Assembly (NCBI RefSeq): GCF_000003815.2
Contig: NC_049997.1
Coordinates: 12,080,459 to 12,144,458 of the forward strand
Direction: 5' to 3'
Source: Branchiostoma floridae
Lineage: Eukaryota; Chordata; Leptocardii; Amphioxiformes; Branchiostomatidae
DNA: 64,000 bases
The notes under the pieces are model-generated. The model had not been told where the DNA came from. It searched no databases and was given only the letters and a program-made list of their open reading frames with translations. Numbering within the stretch: the first letter of the stretch is position 1; every line of letters starts with the position of its first letter. Made by a program: the position numbers and the translations under genes. Shown here in pieces: positions 1-12,300 of the stretch.

Positions 1-341
1 CATGACATTACCAGCCGACTTCAAAGCATTCCTCCCCCCACCACCCTCCCCCTCCTAGGCATGCAACACAGCTCTCAACAACTGTTTCTACAACTCTCGG
101 ACCTTCACAACAAAGCACGGCACCCAAACATCTCAATTAAAACGTGAGGTAATGATGTGGAGTTAAACAAGAGGAGCTCCTTGACCCCGCGGAGGTGAGC
201 GGTACTAGACTTTGGCTGGTCTGGTTAACGTTGGAGGCATTTCGCCAGTGGAGACAGGAACCACTTGAGAGTATGAGGCGTGGAAGGCCATGTGTGTCGT
301 TGAATTAATCATCAAACAAGCGCAGATTAAAGTATTGACAC

Positions 342-900
342 GAACTGGGCTTGTACAAGACTACTGTCTGGATGGTCTACAACCGTTTTCATAAACTGTC
401 AGTCCCTGAAGACATAATGACAGAAATGAAATTCTGCAGAAGGAAAATACAGCATAAAACCCCACCAGTCCAAATGGTCTGTACCTTAGAGTATAGACAT
501 GAACTGGGCTTGTACAAGACTACTGTCTGGATGGTCTACAACCGTTTTCATAAACTGTCAGTCCCTGAAGACATAACGCTAGTTTACCTTTATCCGCGGG
601 GTGACCCATATCCGGGATCCGTTGCTTTCAGAAATAGGTATTCAGGGATATCGTGTCGACGGATGAGAGTTAAAAACTACAATATTTTGAACATATTACA
701 ACTTGAAACCACTGTTCGTCCAGTTGATATCCCTTAATACCGTGTTGGTAAACACAACGAATATGGGTTACCCTGTGGATAAAGGTGAACTAGCGTTAAT
801 GGCAGAAATGAAATTCTGCAGAAGGAAAATACAGCATAAAGCTCCACCAGTCAAAATGGTCTGTACCTTAGAGTATAGACATGATGGGCTTGTGACTACT
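342..900. repeat. 159-bp tandem duplication, second unit split by a small transposon
   Basis: A unit beginning gaactgggcttgtac at 342 starts again at 501, a period of 159 bases and nearly identical. The second unit is interrupted after gacata at 574 by a 221-bp element and resumes at about 797 with tggcagaaatgaaattc; a third, diverging unit starts near 885. Short reading frames through this stretch are by-products of the repeat, not genes. Confidence 0.85.
576..796. mobile_element. TA-target MITE, family 1, copy a
   Basis: The element starts ACGCTAGTTTACCTTTATCC and ends with the inverted form GGATAAAGGTGAACTAGCGT, flanked by TA on both sides. The neighbouring repeat unit at about 409-435 shows the uninterrupted target (gacataatgacag), so the TA duplication is visible directly. 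It has no coding capacity. A second copy lies at 41936-42151. The TA target and inverted ends fit a Tc1/mariner-like non-autonomous element. Confidence 0.85.
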
Positions 901-3900
901 GTCAATAATATGAGTACAAGTTGTGTTATACAGCCCACTTGTATTTTTGTATCGCCTAAATATGGGATGGGAACCATACACCAAGAATGGGGAAAAATTC
1001 TAAAAGTACCTAATTTTGAGGTTTCTTGGATGAGTTAAAGGTTAATGACCCCACTACATCTTTGACATTCCGCTAAGTGCACGACATGCTCCGGCGATGT
1101 AATGTACAAATGATGAAGAGGACAAACAAAATTTGCACCGAGCGAGATCAAGGGCTTCCGCTGGAAGTTTGGGGGGCAAACACTGGGCGAACAATGTCAC
1201 AACTATATACTGTGTGTTCGACTCACCAAAGACCTCCGGAATATTCTCGGAAATAAGGAAAACAATGATACATACGGATATATGGAATTGGTATAATAAC
1301 TATCTGTAACTAAGTAAGAGAAATGTGGATGTCATCCACAGGGGTTTTGATAGATGTCAAGCACGAGAGGAGCAATAAACTCTAATCTAAGCTCTATACA
1401 AAGCTGTGCCAATGTTGAAATTTCTTCTGATAAAAATCATAATTAGTTTGGTGTTAAACATGTTTGTTTGTAAGTTGTGTGACATTGACACAGACATTTA
1501 CATGTACTATACAAATGGGAAGTATGACTTGTGCGAATAGCAGGTATGGATGACTGTTAGTCTTCCATTATATACAATTTTATCCTATGTTTTACATCTT
1601 CTCGACAGACTTTCACTGAGGACAGATCTAGAACTTAAAAGAACATTTTACAGTGTGACTCTGTGACTCTGTGACTGTTAGCACTATTCAAAACTGCCAA
1701 CATATATAGTTGGCTTCACGTGATGCAAGGACAACAACACAATCTAGATGTCCTACATTGACACGTCTATCACGTGAAAGATTTGAACACGACAGCTCGC
1801 GTACCGTGTACTGTGACCGCCCTACCCCACATCTCTCTTTGAAGCTGAGTAACAGTCAAACAACTGTATTTGCAGTTGTTTCGCGGGGGCGACATACAGG
1901 TCAGAGGCAACAACTCTCACAGGTTACTGTAAAGGCGACATGAAGTATTTGGTTGTTTGATGCTACACGTAGTCAATGTACTAATGGCTAAGTGTTAATC
2001 ACAGCTATAAGGTTTACGTTCAGTTTTCCATACTATTTTCTGCATGATGCTCAGAGAATAAATAAAAAGTTATCATCAACATGTAATTAATATGCTCCTA
2101 AAATCATTATTGGTCTTACTTTATTACCAACTATGTATAACTGACTAAAATGTTTTAAAACACAGTACTTCCTTCCATCCTAAGACCACACTGACTTATT
2201 TTTCCCAGTTCTTGCACATTTGAAGTATTGATCAACGAAGCAGGAATTCAAGATTTTAACAGAGGGCTGTGTGTGTGTGTGTGTGTGTGTGTGTGGGGGG
2301 GGGTGATGGGAGTAGAAATCCGACTATATCCACTCCCTGAAACTGCACGTGCTTCTAATGTCTAAGCTCTATAACCAAATGTGAATAAGATATACAAAAA
2401 TGAAATAGATAAGATACTTTCTCATCAGACTGTTTTCATTTTGATCTTTCCCTTCATCAATATTTTTTTCCGAAGTTTGAGAACCAAAGAACTGCCCTAG
2501 GTGAGGCCTAATCATCTGCAAAGTTTACTCCACAACTCAAAGGTCAGTTTGAGTTCACGTCTGAAGAATAAGTGTGAATGCCTTTAGTCAACATGCGAAA
2601 CAACTCCGGTATGCTTTGTTCTTATCCACACAGTCTAGACGTTTGCAACCATTACATTATGTAAGATTTCAACATATATTTGACCTATAGAGCATTTATG
2701 CTGAGGACAGCCCTATGGGGCTACAGGTTAAAACAACATACATTTTGTGTGTATAACTATAATAATACAACTTGTAAGAGTCTGACAATGATTTGGTTAT
2801 TGGGAATTACATGACTTGGTTACTGGGACTTAGTTATCGCTACTTGGTCACAGATGTAAAAGTAAAATACAAAATTCCAAAATTGTAAAATTTATTGCTA
2901 TAGTGAGAGCATACATGTAGTTGAGACCTAGTTGTATCCACCTGGCAAAATGAAGCAAGTGCAAATGGCGGAGACTAAAAGCCACGTATATAGGATTTTC
3001 CATATCATGAAATGTGCCAATTTAAAGGAAAAGTAGATAAGAACATAGTTGCTCATCAACCAATCAGAAAGTTAATTGGATTTTACCAATAGGTGCTACA
3101 TGCATGGTTGTCTTTGACCTTGGAGTAAATCTGGTTGCAAACATAGGACCACTCCAAGCAGTTTACACGACTTCCATGAGAAAGCTAGAGCTCTGAGTTT
3201 TGGGCATTGGCCCTGCTCACATACATTGTGCGATCGTCCCTTGAATGCAAACTGAGGACACTCTTGGGATAATCAATGCATTGCTAAATTCAGGTTTCAG
3301 AAAAGGCGTGGCGGTCGGTTCTGTTTCAACTTTTTTTGAAAACTTGATGCCATCAAACGATTGTCCAATGATCTATCACGATGACTGTGACCGTACAATA
3401 AAGGAGCTTAAGACCAGGGTTTCAGGTCCCCTATTTAAGCTTCTTCGACTTTGAAGTAGGTGGGAACTTGAATCAGTGAAAGCTGCCTTGTACCTTCCAA
3501 GGATTACTAGACAAGTACTAAGTCTTATTACAGGACTGGTGTGCTTAGTCTGGAAGTTTCCTGACTAAGCAGAGATAACTAGACCTTTGCCTGACCCGGC
3601 ACGCTAAACCTTGGCTTCGTTAAGGTGACAACACGACGATTTCATCACGAAGCTTTATCCCAGAATGGAAACACGGACAAAACCTCACGCGCTGACCAAC
3701 GTTTGCTCGCCGGATTAAGCACCAATACTGGACCCCATTAATCAGACCGTGTTCTAAGGAGTTTTGTTTGGGTGTATCCTCGATCTAAATTAAACAGTGA
3801 CCAGTACGGACTGACCTGCGCCGTGTTTGCCTCTCGCATACCTACAGACAAAACACCACGAAAAGCACATACCCGCCAAACGACCGAACGTAGACGGAGC

Positions 3901-5820
3901 ATTGTGTAACCTAGCAACTGGGGTGGGCTCTTTTCATCCCTTCAAGACATCGCATTGAGGAAACCCTGTCACTCTCTCATTGTTCTGTACAGTGCAAGGT
4001 GTCGAGCCTTTATTACCTTATATAAACCACTCAATTGTGCACAATCGGATGTAGTAGGGGGAGGGGCGCAACAATCGGTCCCTTTGCAGAGCAAGATAGC
4101 ATTGATACATTGAAACTGTCACGCATGTACACAATACAAGAGAGGGCCCTATGTCTACAGTCTTCAATATACCTGTACTACCAAAGGAATCATCATAATT
4201 AAGCTACTTCCTAAAGTCCTTTCCAATTGGTTTGTCTTACGAATAGATCAGCAGAGACTTTGCAATCCGTTTCATTCACGATAAATGCAATGGTCTAATA
4301 GAAGATGCGCATTCTTCTTGTGCAGAACTAGTGAATGTTGTATTTATTAGTTACTGCTGACTTGCTAGGTGGGTACACCTTTTGGGTGGGTACCCTCTCC
4401 AGTGACGTAGTACAGATTTGCATGTGCGTCAAACTGGGGAGGGGCTTCCACATATAGATTGTTGCACTTACCAATTTAAAACCCAGAGGGGTAACAGGTG
4501 CATTTATAGGCATGTACTTTTCCACAGCAACTTTGTTTCGTATTTGATAATATTTGTGAAAGAAAGCAAAATAGCCTAATGTTGCTATGATTTTGACAAT
4601 CTTGTCCAAATCAAGATTTGTTTCCAACGGAAAGAATCTGAAAAGGGTTATCACAGATTATGCAAGAGTGGAAGGAAAAGCAGTGATGGGGACCAATCAA
4701 ATACTTGCTCAGAGTTGCCATGGTAACAGGGTGTGCCATATAAGGAGATGACAGTTATAAGAACATAGATGAAAGGTCATCAGTCGAAGCTTGTAAAGGT
4801 ATGAATGGACGTCACCATGTTTGGGAAGGTGTCTTTCTTTTTTATTACCCGGAAGCAGGCGTAACTTCACAATGCCCATCCCACTAGAGCTTTGAAGTAT
4901 CAGCTCTAGTCCTCCGATTGGTCAGTGTTGTTACGAATGTACACTTTGTAGGCGTGTGCTGGTCAGAAAGCGTGGTAAGGAGAATCGAAGAATAAATCAC
5001 GGCCAATGAGAGGGTAGGGATGGTTATTGCGAGTTTAGACGGAGCACACACACACGATTACTTATTAAAACATGAACAGTGGATGTTTGAATGGGAGAGG
5101 CTTGCAGAAAAATGCTTTGATCTTGCCGAGTACCAAAGTGCAGTGTTTTCATTTTAGTATAAAACAATCTAACACCACTTTTAAAAACTGAAACATTGAT
5201 GAAAAGTATATCGAGATATCCTTGAATTGTCGGCTTTCTTGTTTTGTGCGAAAGTGTGGCAAAGCAATGGGAAACTTTTAGAAATCCCGAAAGTACTGCA
5301 ATTTGTTAGATACAACAGAATCAAACCAGGGCCCCTGTTCACAAAGAAGATAATCTTTTCCGCCAACATCCTATGTTTTGATTACTTGTTTAGAGTGCAA
5401 ATTTATGACAAGGTTGATTAAAGATGCTAATAGAAGTGATCTGATTGGAGATGGTAAAGTGTTGGGAAGGTCTACAATGGCGGTGTTGACTAAAGACACA
5501 CATGTCTGTGTGTTCAGGCACTAAACAAAGAGTAGGCGAGATACCTGTGGCGCACAGGTGACTGCACTGTATCCAGGCACTTTTTTTATGACATATCTGG
5601 AACAGCTCCCTCTATCAGTAACGATCTGTACTGCAACTAAGATATCTGAACAATATGACCTTTAATTTTTTTACTAAGCATCTCTATATGACCAAATGGA
5701 AGGGGAGAAAATGTGGGGAGATTTTATTATGTAACATATTAAATATAAGCAACATTAGAAGTCTCTTGTACTTTTCTTGGAAAATCAATTTCTTAGTAAC
5801 ACAGTTTAAAGGACACTTAC
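803..5820. other. Non-coding stretch, no supported gene
   Basis: I see no convincing coding exon here. It holds a (GT)n-G(n) microsatellite at 2269-2303 and a promoter-like patch at 4900-5050 with two opposed CCAAT boxes (attgg at 4917-4921, ccaat near 5002). The open frames at 3245-3454 and 4328-4654 lack homology that I recognise and lack paired splice signals. Confidence 0.5.
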
Positions 5821-7330
5821 CTGGGTGATGTCACTGAAGATGGGTTCCTGTAGACTGGTAGACAGCGTGGTAGAACTCTGGGCCCATGCAGTCTTCTCTT
5901 CAAACTTGAACTCTGCTATCAACTGCAGAATAAAAGTGATTTTTGTCAAAGATAAAAAAGAAATTACTGAACATTCAGGTTGACTGTTTGGAACAAACAA
6001 AGCTCTCAAGATGGGAAATATTGTGTGGTCTGAACATCATTTCCAAATCAATATTTTCCAGTCAAAAGCTAAACATTAAATTTCATCATACATTTTTCTG
6101 CCAGTATATAAAGTATCACTGAGCACATCTAGACTTAATTTTCCTTCGCTATATTATAGTATCAATATTACTGGTCCATGTCTTGTCTAATAGTATGATG
6201 CAAAAATGTCATCAAAATATTAGTACAATCTGTACACACATGACATGAGAAGCCCAGATAGTCTCGTTTTCAATGGAAAATATCTCGAAAGGCGAAAAAG
6301 CAAGGTTAGGGCAATCAAGCAATGGGACAGACATCTACACCAATTACCAAATTCCACTGATCCAAGATAAACTGTCCCTCACTCAATTACTCATTCACTC
6401 CAGTTGTCATTTCCTCAAACTGACACCTCTGCCTGGGGTCAGATTTCTTTCAAGTGTCGGGCAAAACAATTGCTGACATACCTGCAGAGCAGGGATGCAG
6501 TCCTGCACCTGCCACACAGACACACCTACACAGCCTTACATGTACATTTTACAACAAGCTGTGATTTTCTTCCTTAGAGTTCAAACTTATGTCGGAAGGC
6601 AGTTACTCAAGCTACTGGATATGATTTTCAAAAAAGACATTTTGGATAACATCCATGATCTTTTGTCAGTGACACTGAAGAGATCTCATTGGAGAGCAGA
6701 TTTTTATATCCTAGCTATGAATTGATAATACACAAAGTGGAGCAAGACAATCTCAGTCAAACTTGTACAAGTGACCACCTTTTAATAAAGACCACCTGTC
6801 CATAGAAACCAGATTTTATTGGTACCCTGAATGGTTTTCTTGGACAGTTTTGAGTATACTAAACAGGTTTTCTAAATGAGCTCTCATAGCAGATTCTGCC
6901 AAAAATGTGGAAAATTCAGACAAACCATTACTGGCTATGTGAGTCTACAGGTGGTTATAGTCTCCAACTATCTTCTCTGACCATAACGTTCCTCAGGAAG
7001 CCTTATTACAATGCACTATTTTCATCACAATTCTATTTTCAAAGACCTCACAAAATCACATGATGAATCATTGCAGATGTTAGAATGTTTCAGCATGAAC
7101 GAGAAAACATTGCACAAGATAAGCCTCTAATACTCCATTGACTTGGTGTCTCCCTGATTCCCTACCACAGATTGGTATGTTAATGTGACAACACCCCTCG
7201 CCTCGGGAGGGGGGCAAACAATTGGTGTCTTGAGGCAAAACACGGACGACAGGTGTTCGCGTGTCTGTCTCACCTTGGCACGCGACTGCACACCAATCAC
7301 TTCAGCCACAAGTATGTAAGAAAACGCCAT
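5821..7330 (-). CDS. Candidate 5' coding exons of an unrecognised gene
   Basis: Three minus-strand segments have good splice borders and are all phase 0. The first is complement(7274..7330): ATG, 19 codons, then AAG|gtgaga. The second is a 27-nt micro-exon, complement(6482..6508), bounded by gtggcag and CAG|gtatgt, encoding VQDCIPALQ. The third is complement(5821..5922), bounded by attctgcag and CAG|gtaagt, encoding 34 residues that begin LIAEFKFEEK. Joined they give 62 residues with no stop, and the gene would continue below 5821, where I could not find the next exon. I do not recognise the product. It could still be a chance run of splice-like sites, but two strong donors and preserved phase argue for real exons. 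Confidence 0.4.
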
Positions 7331-8820
7331 GTCAGGTCACTCAACTTAACCACTAAACATTGCTGTAACAAACTACATGTCTAGAAATCAGGAAAAATTT
7401 ACACTGAAATTAATCACAGATCTTTAGGATGCTATTGTAGATAACATCGGACGGATCATCCAATAGTATCCTTCAGAACAGCTGTCAATCTCCTGCCTAG
7501 CAACCAAGCAAAGGTGTGAGCTAAAAATAGAATGTTGCATTCTCTACTATCAACTGTAATGTGGTTGACTTGTTTCAACTGTGCAGTTATACAGGGTGAA
7601 GTCGGAAGGTTCATTTTTTTTACTTTGATGATTTCGGATATCCTACAACTAAATTTTTCTATTGACAGTTTTTATCATTGCCATCACGTAAGGAATTGCC
7701 TTAAACATGAACTATAATGGTAGAATTGTACTGAACATTCTCAAGGTTGTTTCCTTTAATGTGACATTTTGGGTACTACATACTCTATATATTAGCTTCT
7801 TTTGGCCATGTTCTTAAATAACAAAGTCTGTGGCAATACAGTGTAGTTTTCAAATTTATTTGCTTAAGTTTGCATTAGATTAATAAATGCAAAGTAATTT
7901 TTATGTGATCAAAGTAGAATTTTTATTTCTATTCTTCTGGAAAACAAGCTAAAACAACATTACCTGAGTATGCTTTTTTTCTTGTGCTATCCTGTGTTGA
8001 AATTTAGTTTTACTAGAGACCATTTTAGTGATCATTACGAACCATCCTCTCGATGATACATTGCTCCCCCCATTTTCACATGGGAAAATCATTAAGTCCT
8101 AGTTCAAAAGCCATCCACAAAGGACAGAGTATCATCCTGGGCCAATTAACTTGATAATTCCAAAACTTGGTGGGGTAGAAACCAAAGGATGCTCCTAATT
8201 GTCAAGTAATAGATCGTTAACCCAGCCCTTATTCAACCTTCTTGCCTTAACTTAACATCTTCAATAAACAGTGACTAATTGATCCTATTAACCATGTTAT
8301 GGTCTTGACACTTACGCTCTTTCAACTAGACACTGGGGAATATCAGAACACTTTCTTTTCTTTTTGTTCTAATGATCACTGGACACTTGGTGAGATAGTC
8401 AGAAAGTAATGAGTGGGGTGGTGGGGATAATGAGGAAGGGTGGGATTTCTTAACGAGGCATATCATGTACCGATCCTCATGGGAAAGTGCATTGGCATCC
8501 CCTGGCTTGTAAGTTGTAAGCCTTTAGTAATGGTACATTGATGTATTTCACAGATATTTGCCTTGAAATAATTCATTGAAAAAAGTAATGTACTATCTCC
8601 CATTTTAGAGAAATACTGGAAAAATTCCAATAAAACAAGTTAAATGCCCTTTTCCTTCAGACAATGTCTTGTACGAAAGATTTATTTACAACCGACTTCT
8701 ACTAATTTTGTTCATAAACAAACATCAGATAACAAATATCTTCCTTGGCAAAAGTACAGGTAAACTTTAAGATTCCTGTACAGTCTTTGACAGATGATTC
8801 TGGATTCCCCCAGACAAAAA
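7331..8820. other. AT-rich non-coding stretch
   Basis: No gene is supported. It is AT-rich with short homopolymer runs. If the 5.8-7.3 kb exons are real, its left part would be the 5' flank of that minus-strand gene. Confidence 0.4.
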
Positions 8821-8822
8821 AA

Positions 8823-9300
8823 AAACACTTGCAAGACCACTTCTTTTTTTTCTTCCACCTTCGATGCCTGAATTTCACCAAGGAGCTTTGATTTCACATA
8901 GTAATGAACAGGTAAAAATAACCACCTTTTAGACAGTAGTAAAAAAAAAGAGTTATAGACACCCAATAACACAAAAACAATCGCAAGACTAACTTATTCC
9001 ACCCTCTATGCCCCAAAAAAGCCTGGTGCTTCAGTTTTAGTGTCTTCTGTAATTCCGCTAACTCTTTGAATTTCATATACTAATGAACCGGTAGAAAAAA
9101 AGACCTCTAGACACCCAAAAACACTTGCAAGACCACTTCTTCCACCCCCAACGCCCCCCCCCCAAAAAAAACCCCTGGTGCTTCAGTTTTAGTGTCTTCT
9201 GTAATTCCGCTAACTCTTTGAATAGTGAATCGGTAGAAAAAAAGACCTCTAGACACCCAAAAACACTTGCACAACCACTTCTTCCACTCACTCTATGAGT
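8823..9300. repeat. Tandem array, about 145-bp unit, four units
   Basis: Units containing acttgcaagaccacttctt followed by a C-rich run, cttcagttttagtgtcttct and accggtagaaaaaaagacc begin near 8823, 8973, 9117 and 9260. The units differ mainly in the length of homopolymer runs. The three overlapping minus-strand reading frames here are products of the repeat. Confidence 0.85.
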
Positions 9301-12300
9301 GTTAGAGAACAGGGTGCTTCAGCTGTTCGGGGGCCACACAGAGACTAAACAAGCCCCCGATCTAACCTTGGAGAGATCAGTGGGCTGCCTCGGCACCTCC
9401 ACGCACAAAGACATCAAAGGTGTCTGCTGACATTTGCCCACGTGCCCGGCACGCCCCGAGGCCCGCCCGCGCCCTGAAAGGCTCCGTCATTAGAACGGCA
9501 GGTGATACTTTAGAGACTCATTGGGCTGGAGGAGTATATATCTTCCACACAGTGTGGCCATTGTGAGGGGAGAAAAGGCCATATAACAAAGGACCCCCGT
9601 GAACGCCACGTGCCATGGGGAATATAAGTGTGGTAATTTCCGAGTCTCGGGAAGCCACGCTACGACCTTACGTAGAAGAATGTATGGAAAGATGCCTTTG
9701 CATGGAAAATGGGAGATTCCATCAAATTCTGAAATCACAAGTCTTCGTACAGTACTAGTAATTAAATAACTCTACCTTCAAAAAATGGATCTAAAATTGT
9801 AACCCATATTCAACTTCACTTAAGTCATTATGATAGTACACTTTATATTTAGCCTAAGATATAGTTAGTTCTTCCACAAGGATTGAATAACTGAGACTGG
9901 AAAAAGTACAAAATTCCTTGACTGCTATGGAATTTTTCCTGGACATATGGCACCAAAATTCTTTTATGGTACGGTAGATCATTGGAAATTCATATATTTC
10001 ACTGCTGTCAAATACAAGAAAACTTTTCCTTCCACAACTGTTAAAAAAAACTGTGACAAGCCTGTGAGTGAAGCCAAACAAAAAGTCAATGTGTATCATG
10101 TTTGACACAGCAAGAACCTAAAAACGTTTAAAAAATCGAAAACTTTTACTCTGCAAACCTCGACATCTGACACACACGGTATCCTGCAGTGTCAAAATGT
10201 GGCTGTCAGAAAAGAAGACAAATTGGGCTGCATAAATTTCTTCACATACAAACAACAATTGAAAGAACAAAACTCACATTCTGCTGTCAGCTAACCAGTG
10301 TCTTCTACTGCTGAAACTTCTCTCTCTTCTCTCGTCTTCGAAAAATACTCCTAACTACCTTCTTTACAGTCTCGACCTACCCTAAGCTTCAACACACTGA
10401 AATGCCTGTACAAAAAATGCCCGTAGTGGTCTTTAAAAGACAGGCTAACCCCCATTAGATGACATAATGGTTTTGCCGGCCTATCCCGGGGCCGGGCGTG
10501 CGCTCGTCATTTTCCTTTGTTCCCACAACAGGTGGCCGAACAAAAGATGTTTCCAGATACCTAGGGGGTGGTCATGTTAATCAGGCATTGCTTGTGGCCA
10601 ACAATTACCTGCTGAAATCCAGACCTCCGAACAGATTTGGTAATTTTCCTGTCTTTGCAGACTGGAGCTACGAAACAATGAATAAAAGCAAATTGTACCA
10701 ATTTTGTGGTCGTAAAAATGATGGGCATTCTCTCTTATTGAGAAAGTTTAGCCACAACGTTGATGGATGAAACCTGGTATATATAACAGAATTTCAAATA
10801 ACTTTAGAAGTGATAATTCTCTAGGGAGGATACATAGCTCTACATATATCATAAAGGCCTCATGTGAAAGTATGTCTAACAAAGGAATAAATATTATAAT
10901 GTTATCTTGGAACATGACTTGTGGATAATATACTACATGCACTAAAAGTTTTACCTGAAAAAAAATTGTGATATTTCTTCACAAAATGACAATAAAAACT
11001 TAAATTCTAAGTTTACATGCTCAAAACATCAAAACCAAAATTTAAATCAAAGCCTTTGTCTGCCTGGCTCCTTTGTCTAAGCTGTGATTTTGAGTTCAAA
11101 GTTATTTTGGCACCAAAGTATTTTGCTTGTGTTGACAACATGGAACCAACATAACTGTCATCATTATAAGCCCTATGTTTGTGTGTGCTCTGTGTCTGAA
11201 ATCCTTTCATGTCTCGGTGCTAGATTTATCTACAAAACTGATATGAATCACTTCTTTTTGCATCGGTGACCCTGACATAAATTATCGACCTTGAATTTGC
11301 TGAACAAAAGGCACAAGAACAAATGTCCGTCCATTGTTCAATAATTCTATGCAAAAAGAAACCTGAGAATTCTCATCTGTCAAATGAAATCTGTGAAAAA
11401 TTCATGCACAAAATAGAAGAGGTAAAAACTTGCACAAAACAGGGCTGAATATTATCAAAAGATAAATCTTTTCTAGAAAATATGAAAATCTCTCTATTCC
11501 AAAATATGTAAGATCTTAAAACTCACAAATTGAAAGCCTTAAAATGAAATAAGTATTAAAATCATAAATAAACCTTGAATGTAACAATTAAGTTATTTAG
11601 AGCTTAACATAATAATAAAAGTTTTTTTACAATCATAACCATGATGGAATTTCCACCCCCTTACTTATTATTATTAATGAAATTTTTTTCATTGTACTGT
11701 TCAAGTAATGCAGTCTTTGTGCTACAGTTGGGCTAACCACTCCCCATATGTCGTTATGCAGGAAAATAAATGGAAAGTAGCAGCGGATTGCGCGACAGCT
11801 GCCTTGCCGGCACTCGTGTGTGTAAACATGTGGTTATGGTGCGTACAGCACAGCACAGGTGAGAAAATATTCCAGGTGAGACAATGGGATTAAGGTATCC
11901 ATTCCACCACAAAGCCGGTAATACCTGTTTAACAATGTGCTAATGATCTATATAGAAATGTAAATGTGGACCATATAATCATGATACATTCAAACCTTTC
12001 TATAGTGACCATTCATGTAAGAGTGGATACAGAAGACAGGTGGTCAGTATATAGAAATAATTCTTGAGTCAATGAGAAAAATTATCCACGGGACCATCAA
12101 AAAATGGTTTTAATGGCCAGGTGGCCCTTGTGTAGAGGTGGTCACTTGTATCATCATAAGGACAGTACATGTCTATTACATAACATCACTTATTCTCAAA
12201 CATGCAGAAAGGGCACAGGCTGATGTAAGAAAATGATGGCATATAATTTGGTCTGACAATATAGAAGGATGAAATAAAAGGTGTAAATGTAGAGGAAAAT

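Noticed and set aside
351-1038. Two reading frames with repeated residues near the window start
   Set aside because: They are translations of a tandem duplication and of a palindromic transposon.
10498-10770. 90-residue plus-strand frame in a GC-rich island
   Set aside because: No family resemblance, and the island looks regulatory. Kept only as part of the candidate regulatory region.
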